Assembly: GCA_963834965.1 (NCBI GenBank)
Contig: CAWIEI010000017.1
Span: 310,001-374,000, forward strand
Direction of reading: 5' to 3'
DNA length: 64,000 nucleotides
DNA from: Fodinibacter sp963834965
GTDB lineage: Bacteria > Actinomycetota > Actinomycetes > Actinomycetales > Dermatophilaceae
How positions within the stretch are numbered: the first letter of the stretch is position 1; each line of letters starts with the position of its first letter. Below are positions 61,323 to 64,000 of the stretch, in pieces. The position numbers were made by a program, and so were the translations under genes. Under the pieces are notes generated by a model. The model ran no database searches. It saw only the letters and a program-made list of their open reading frames with translations, and was not told the origin of the DNA.

Positions 61323-62801
61323 TCAGGTCGCGGGGAGGAGGACGGAGAAGGTGGTCGCGCCGGGACGGCTCGACACCTCGACGCGCCCACCGTGCGCCTG
61401 GCCCACCGCCGCCACGATGCTGAGCCCGAGCCCGGTGGAGCCGTTGGCACGCACCCGGGCGTCGTCGCCGCGGGTGAACCGCTCGAAGATCTTGGGCTGC
61501 AGCGTCACCGGCACGCCGGGCCCGTCGTCGGTCACCGAGACCCGCACGAGGTGGCCCTCGGGGTGCACCCGGGTCACCACCCGGGTGCCGGCCGGCGTGT
61601 GGGTGCGCGCGTTGGCGAGCAGGTTGGCCAGGATCTGGTGCAGCCGGGCCTGGTCTCCGGGCACCTCGACCGGGTCCTCGGGCAGGTCGAGCTCCCAGGT
61701 GTGGTCGGGCGAGGCGGCGTGGGCGTCGCTCACCGCGTTGACGGCGAGCAGCGACAGGTCGACCGGCTCACGCTCCAGGGGCCGCCCGGAGTCGAGCCGG
61801 GCGAGCAGCAGCAGGTCCTCGACGAGCTCCTGCATCCGCAGCGCCTCCGACTCCACCCGGCCGATGGCGTGAGTGACGGTGGGGGGCACCGGATCGGTCT
61901 CGCGGCGGGTCAGCTCGGCGTAGCCACGGATCGACGCCAGCGGGGTGCGCAGCTCGTGGCTCGCGTCGGCGACGAACTGGCGCACCTGGGTCTCGCTCGC
62001 CTGGCGCGCCAGCAGGGCTGACTCCACGTTGTCGAGCATGGTGTTGAGGGCGAGCCCCACCTGGCCGACCTCGGTGTGCGGGTCGGCATCCGCAGCGGGC
62101 ACCCGCTCGGCGAGCGCGACCTTGCCCGAGTCGAGCTTGAGGTCCGAGACCCGACGTGCCGTGGCCGCCACCCGGTCGAGCGGGGCGAGGCTGCGCCGGA
62201 TGACGACCGTGCCGCCGACGCCGACGAGCACGATCCCGATCACGGTGCCGCCGACGACGAGGCCGAGCAGCTTCGCCATCAGCTCGTCGACCTGGCGGGT
62301 GGACACGCCCACGATGAGGCGCCGACCGTCCGGGGCCGTGCGCTGGGTGACGAGGTAGCTGCCGACGTCGCCGCCGACGACCACCCTGACCGTGTCCGAC
62401 CCGGCGACTGATTCGGCGACCGTGCGGACCTGGGCCGGGTCGAGGGTGTCAGCGACACCCTTGTCGTTGACGACGGCGTTCTGCTCCAGCCCCTGCCGGT
62501 CGGTGAAGACGGTGCCGTCGGGGTTGAGCAGGAGCACCAGCTGGTTGCCGCCACCGGGTGCGGCGATAGGTCCGCCGCTCGGTGGCAGGTGGCCCAGGTC
62601 GTCGCCGTCGTACCCGCCCGGCCGGCTGTCACCGACCCGGCCGAGGGCTCCGTTCAGGTCGCTCTCGATCTGCTGGGTGAGGTAGCGCTGGATCTCGAGC
62701 ACCGTGAGCGCACTGGTCGCGAGCATCACAATGGTGAACAGCGCGAGCACCGAGGCGAGCAGCTTGGCCCGCAAGGTCCACTGCGAAATGGGTGGCGGCA
62801 T
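61323..62801 (-). CDS. Sensor histidine kinase of the MprB/TcrY type
   Basis: This 492-aa kinase has helix 1 at about 14-36 (LLASVLALFTIVMLATSALT), an external sensing domain (about 40-175), helix 2 (LLGLVVGGTVIGIVLVGVGG), HAMP (about 203-255), HisKA with phosphorylated His282 (ADASHELRTPLASIRGYAEL) and a HATPase_c domain with N, G1 and G2 boxes (LLANARTHTP, DDGPGVP, GSTGLGLSIVAAVGQAHGG). The ATG at 62801 lies 16 bases after the regulator stop, as in a two-gene operon. The Gly/Asp-rich external loop may bind an ion or peptide; signal unknown. Confidence 0.9.
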   Translation of the reverse strand: MPPPISQWTLRAKLLASVLALFTIVMLATSALTVLEIQRYLTQQIESDLNGALGRVGDSRPGGYDGDDLGHLPPSGGPIAAPGGGNQLVLLLNPDGTVFTDRQGLEQNAVVNDKGVADTLDPAQVRTVAESVAGSDTVRVVVGGDVGSYLVTQRTAPDGRRLIVGVSTRQVDELMAKLLGLVVGGTVIGIVLVGVGGTVVIRRSLAPLDRVAATARRVSDLKLDSGKVALAERVPAADADPHTEVGQVGLALNTMLDNVESALLARQASETQVRQFVADASHELRTPLASIRGYAELTRRETDPVPPTVTHAIGRVESEALRMQELVEDLLLLARLDSGRPLEREPVDLSLLAVNAVSDAHAASPDHTWELDLPEDPVEVPGDQARLHQILANLLANARTHTPAGTRVVTRVHPEGHLVRVSVTDDGPGVPVTLQPKIFERFTRGDDARVRANGSTGLGLSIVAAVGQAHGGRVEVSSRPGATTFSVLLPAT

Positions 62802-62817
62802 GGGGTCGACTGCCCGG

Positions 62818-63555
62818 TCAGTCGGCGGGCTTGAGGACGTAACCCACACCGCGCATGGTGTGGATCATCGGGGAGCGCCCGGCGTCGATCTTCTTGCGCA
62901 GGTAGGAGATGTACAGCTCGACCACGTTGGCCTGGCCGCCGAAGTCGTAGTTCCACACCCGGTCGAGGATCTGCGCCTTGCTCAGCACCCGCTTCGGGTT
63001 GCGCATGAGGTAGCGCAGCAGCTCGAACTCGGTGGCGGTGAGGTGCACCTGCTCGCCGGCACGGGTGACCTCGTGGCTGTCCTCGTCCATGGACAGGTCG
63101 CCCACCACGATCAGCGAGCTGCCCTCGTCGACGGACACGGTGGTGCGGCGCATCAGGGCCCGCAGCCGGGCGACGACCTCCTCGAGGCTGAACGGCTTGG
63201 TCACGTAGTCGTCACCGCCCGCGGTCAGGCCGGCGACCCGGTCCTCGACGGCATCCTTGGCGGTGAGGAACAGCACCGGCACGTTCGGGTCGTCGGCGCG
63301 CATCCGGCGCAGCACCTCCATGCCGTCGAAGTCGGGCAGCATCATGTCGAGCACCACGGCGTCCGGTTCGAAGTCCTTCGCGGAGCGCACGGCGGCCAGC
63401 CCGCTGGCGGCGGTGCGCACCTCCCAGCCCTCGTAGCGCAGGGCCATCGAGAGCAGCTCGGTGAGGTTGGGCTCGTCGTCGACCACGAGCACCCGAACCG
63501 GGCTGCCGTCGGGTCGCGAGAGGGCAGGAGCGCTCACGGGGCGGGTCGTCGTCAT
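62818..63555 (-). CDS. OmpR-family response regulator
   Basis: This 245-aa regulator has a receiver domain with acid pocket VLVVDDEPN, phosphoacceptor Asp70 (DAVVLDMMLPDFDG) and the conserved Lys in YVTKPFSLEE. An OmpR winged helix with VHLTATEFELLRYLMRNPKR and RKKIDAGRSPMIHTMRGVGY follows. It resembles PhoP/TcrX-type regulators. With the kinase and a probable HtrA-type gene diverging at 63722, the locus is like the MprAB-PepD envelope-stress arrangement of mycobacteria; that comparison is inference. Confidence 0.92.
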   Translation of the reverse strand: MTTTRPVSAPALSRPDGSPVRVLVVDDEPNLTELLSMALRYEGWEVRTAASGLAAVRSAKDFEPDAVVLDMMLPDFDGMEVLRRMRADDPNVPVLFLTAKDAVEDRVAGLTAGGDDYVTKPFSLEEVVARLRALMRRTTVSVDEGSSLIVVGDLSMDEDSHEVTRAGEQVHLTATEFELLRYLMRNPKRVLSKAQILDRVWNYDFGGQANVVELYISYLRKKIDAGRSPMIHTMRGVGYVLKPAD

Positions 63556-63721
63556 GCCCCTATCGTGCGCGCAGGCGCTGTTCCGAGTCCATGCGTTGTC
63601 TGTGTGGTTCCTGTGAGCAGTGGGTGTGCCTGCCAGCCGGTCGACACGTGTGTCACAGCACCGCCACAGGCGCGAGCTCGATCGTCGGTGCGGACAGCCC
63701 AACCGCCTTCCAGGAGCGACG

Positions 63722-64000
63722 ATGACCGACCGACCGGACGACCGGACCCAACCCATCTCGACCGGGTCCACGAGCGAGCAGCCGACGGTGGATGCCTGGC
63801 AGCCCTCGCTGGACGCCGGGGACGTACCCGCCTGGGCCAACGCCGGCCCCGACGGCGGCGACCCGGCATCCGCCCGCCCGGTTCCGGTCGCGGCGATGAC
63901 GCCGGCCGCCGCGTACGGCCCGTCGGTGCCGCCGATCGCGGCAACCCCGGCCAAGGGCTCCTGGCGATCGCAGATGAGCGGTGGCCGCGGCCTGGCCGTC
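63722..64000 (+). CDS. N-terminal fragment of a probable HtrA-type serine protease
   Basis: 93 codons reach the right edge of the window. AGGAG precedes the ATG by five bases. The part seen (MTDRPDDRTQPISTGSTSEQ, AAYGPSVPPIAATPAKGSWR) is a disordered, Pro/Ala-rich cytoplasmic segment like those before the membrane helix of actinobacterial trypsin-like (S1C/HtrA) proteases. The catalytic domain lies outside. The call rests mainly on position, diverging from a two-component system. Confidence 0.45.
   Translation, partial: MTDRPDDRTQPISTGSTSEQPTVDAWQPSLDAGDVPAWANAGPDGGDPASARPVPVAAMTPAAAYGPSVPPIAATPAKGSWRSQMSGGRGLAV

Overview
The window comes from a high-GC actinobacterium, most likely a member of Micrococcales of the Intrasporangiaceae/Dermatophilaceae type. 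The grounds are the GC-rich coding sequence with dense GTG and TTG starts, a mycothiol-dependent-isomerase-type gene, a dCTP deaminase of the actinobacterial length, a CopD/CtaG fusion, a DGPF/ECF42 sigma pair and a LytR-CpsA-Psr gene. The placement is inference, as no rRNA is present. No insertion sequence, phage gene or CRISPR array was seen.

Layout. 1-1.8 kb: GntR-controlled GlcNAc/glucose-type PTS genes around one large palindromic operator. 1.9-4.2 kb: MarR plus a 14-TM drug exporter. 4.2-14.4 kb: SRPBCC and mycothiol-type enzymes, CopD/CtaG, nitrilase-family hydrolase, FAD-linked oxidase, two tiny membrane proteins, FadE5-like acyl-CoA dehydrogenase, LtrA. 14.4-20.6 kb: membrane proteins, an exported D-Ala-D-Ala carboxypeptidase with a broken signal-peptide frame, tRNA-Gly, dcd, a hydrolase and a second exporter. 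20.8-24.4 kb: complete OpuC-type osmolyte ABC operon. 24.7-27.9 kb: membrane-bound Fe-S oxidoreductase with a long repetitive DPWD-rich tail. 28.1-29.0 kb: remnants of a sigma-factor locus. 29.2-30.8 kb: DGPF protein plus ECF42 sigma factor. 30.9-32.5 kb: cysK-cysE.

32.4-44.4 kb holds the most unusual content: two tandem paralogous four-gene operons on the minus strand. Each encodes, in order, a leaderless (cytoplasmic) subtilisin-like protease with a Gly-rich repeat linker, an ECF-like sigma factor, a small two-part protein, and a TPR-CHAT (caspase-like) protein. All junctions overlap or nearly abut. Each operon is preceded by a copy of the same ~375-bp non-coding block, which carries a promoter-like element and two conserved hairpins. 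Joining two proteases of different families with a sigma factor and a small partner suggests a proteolysis-controlled transcriptional switch, possibly stress- or defence-related.

44.4-64 kb: YtxH-like protein, tRNA-Ser(UGA), a lipoprotein, a LacI-controlled fructose-type (Frc) ABC operon with two matching operators, a universal stress protein, cspA, a MecA-type penicillin-binding protein, an LCP cell-wall ligase, tRNA-Ser(GCU), a pair of Pro/Gln-rich membrane proteins, a glycosyltransferase pair (the GT39 member is frameshifted), a GNAT acetyltransferase, a two-component system and the start of a probable HtrA-type protease cut by the window edge.
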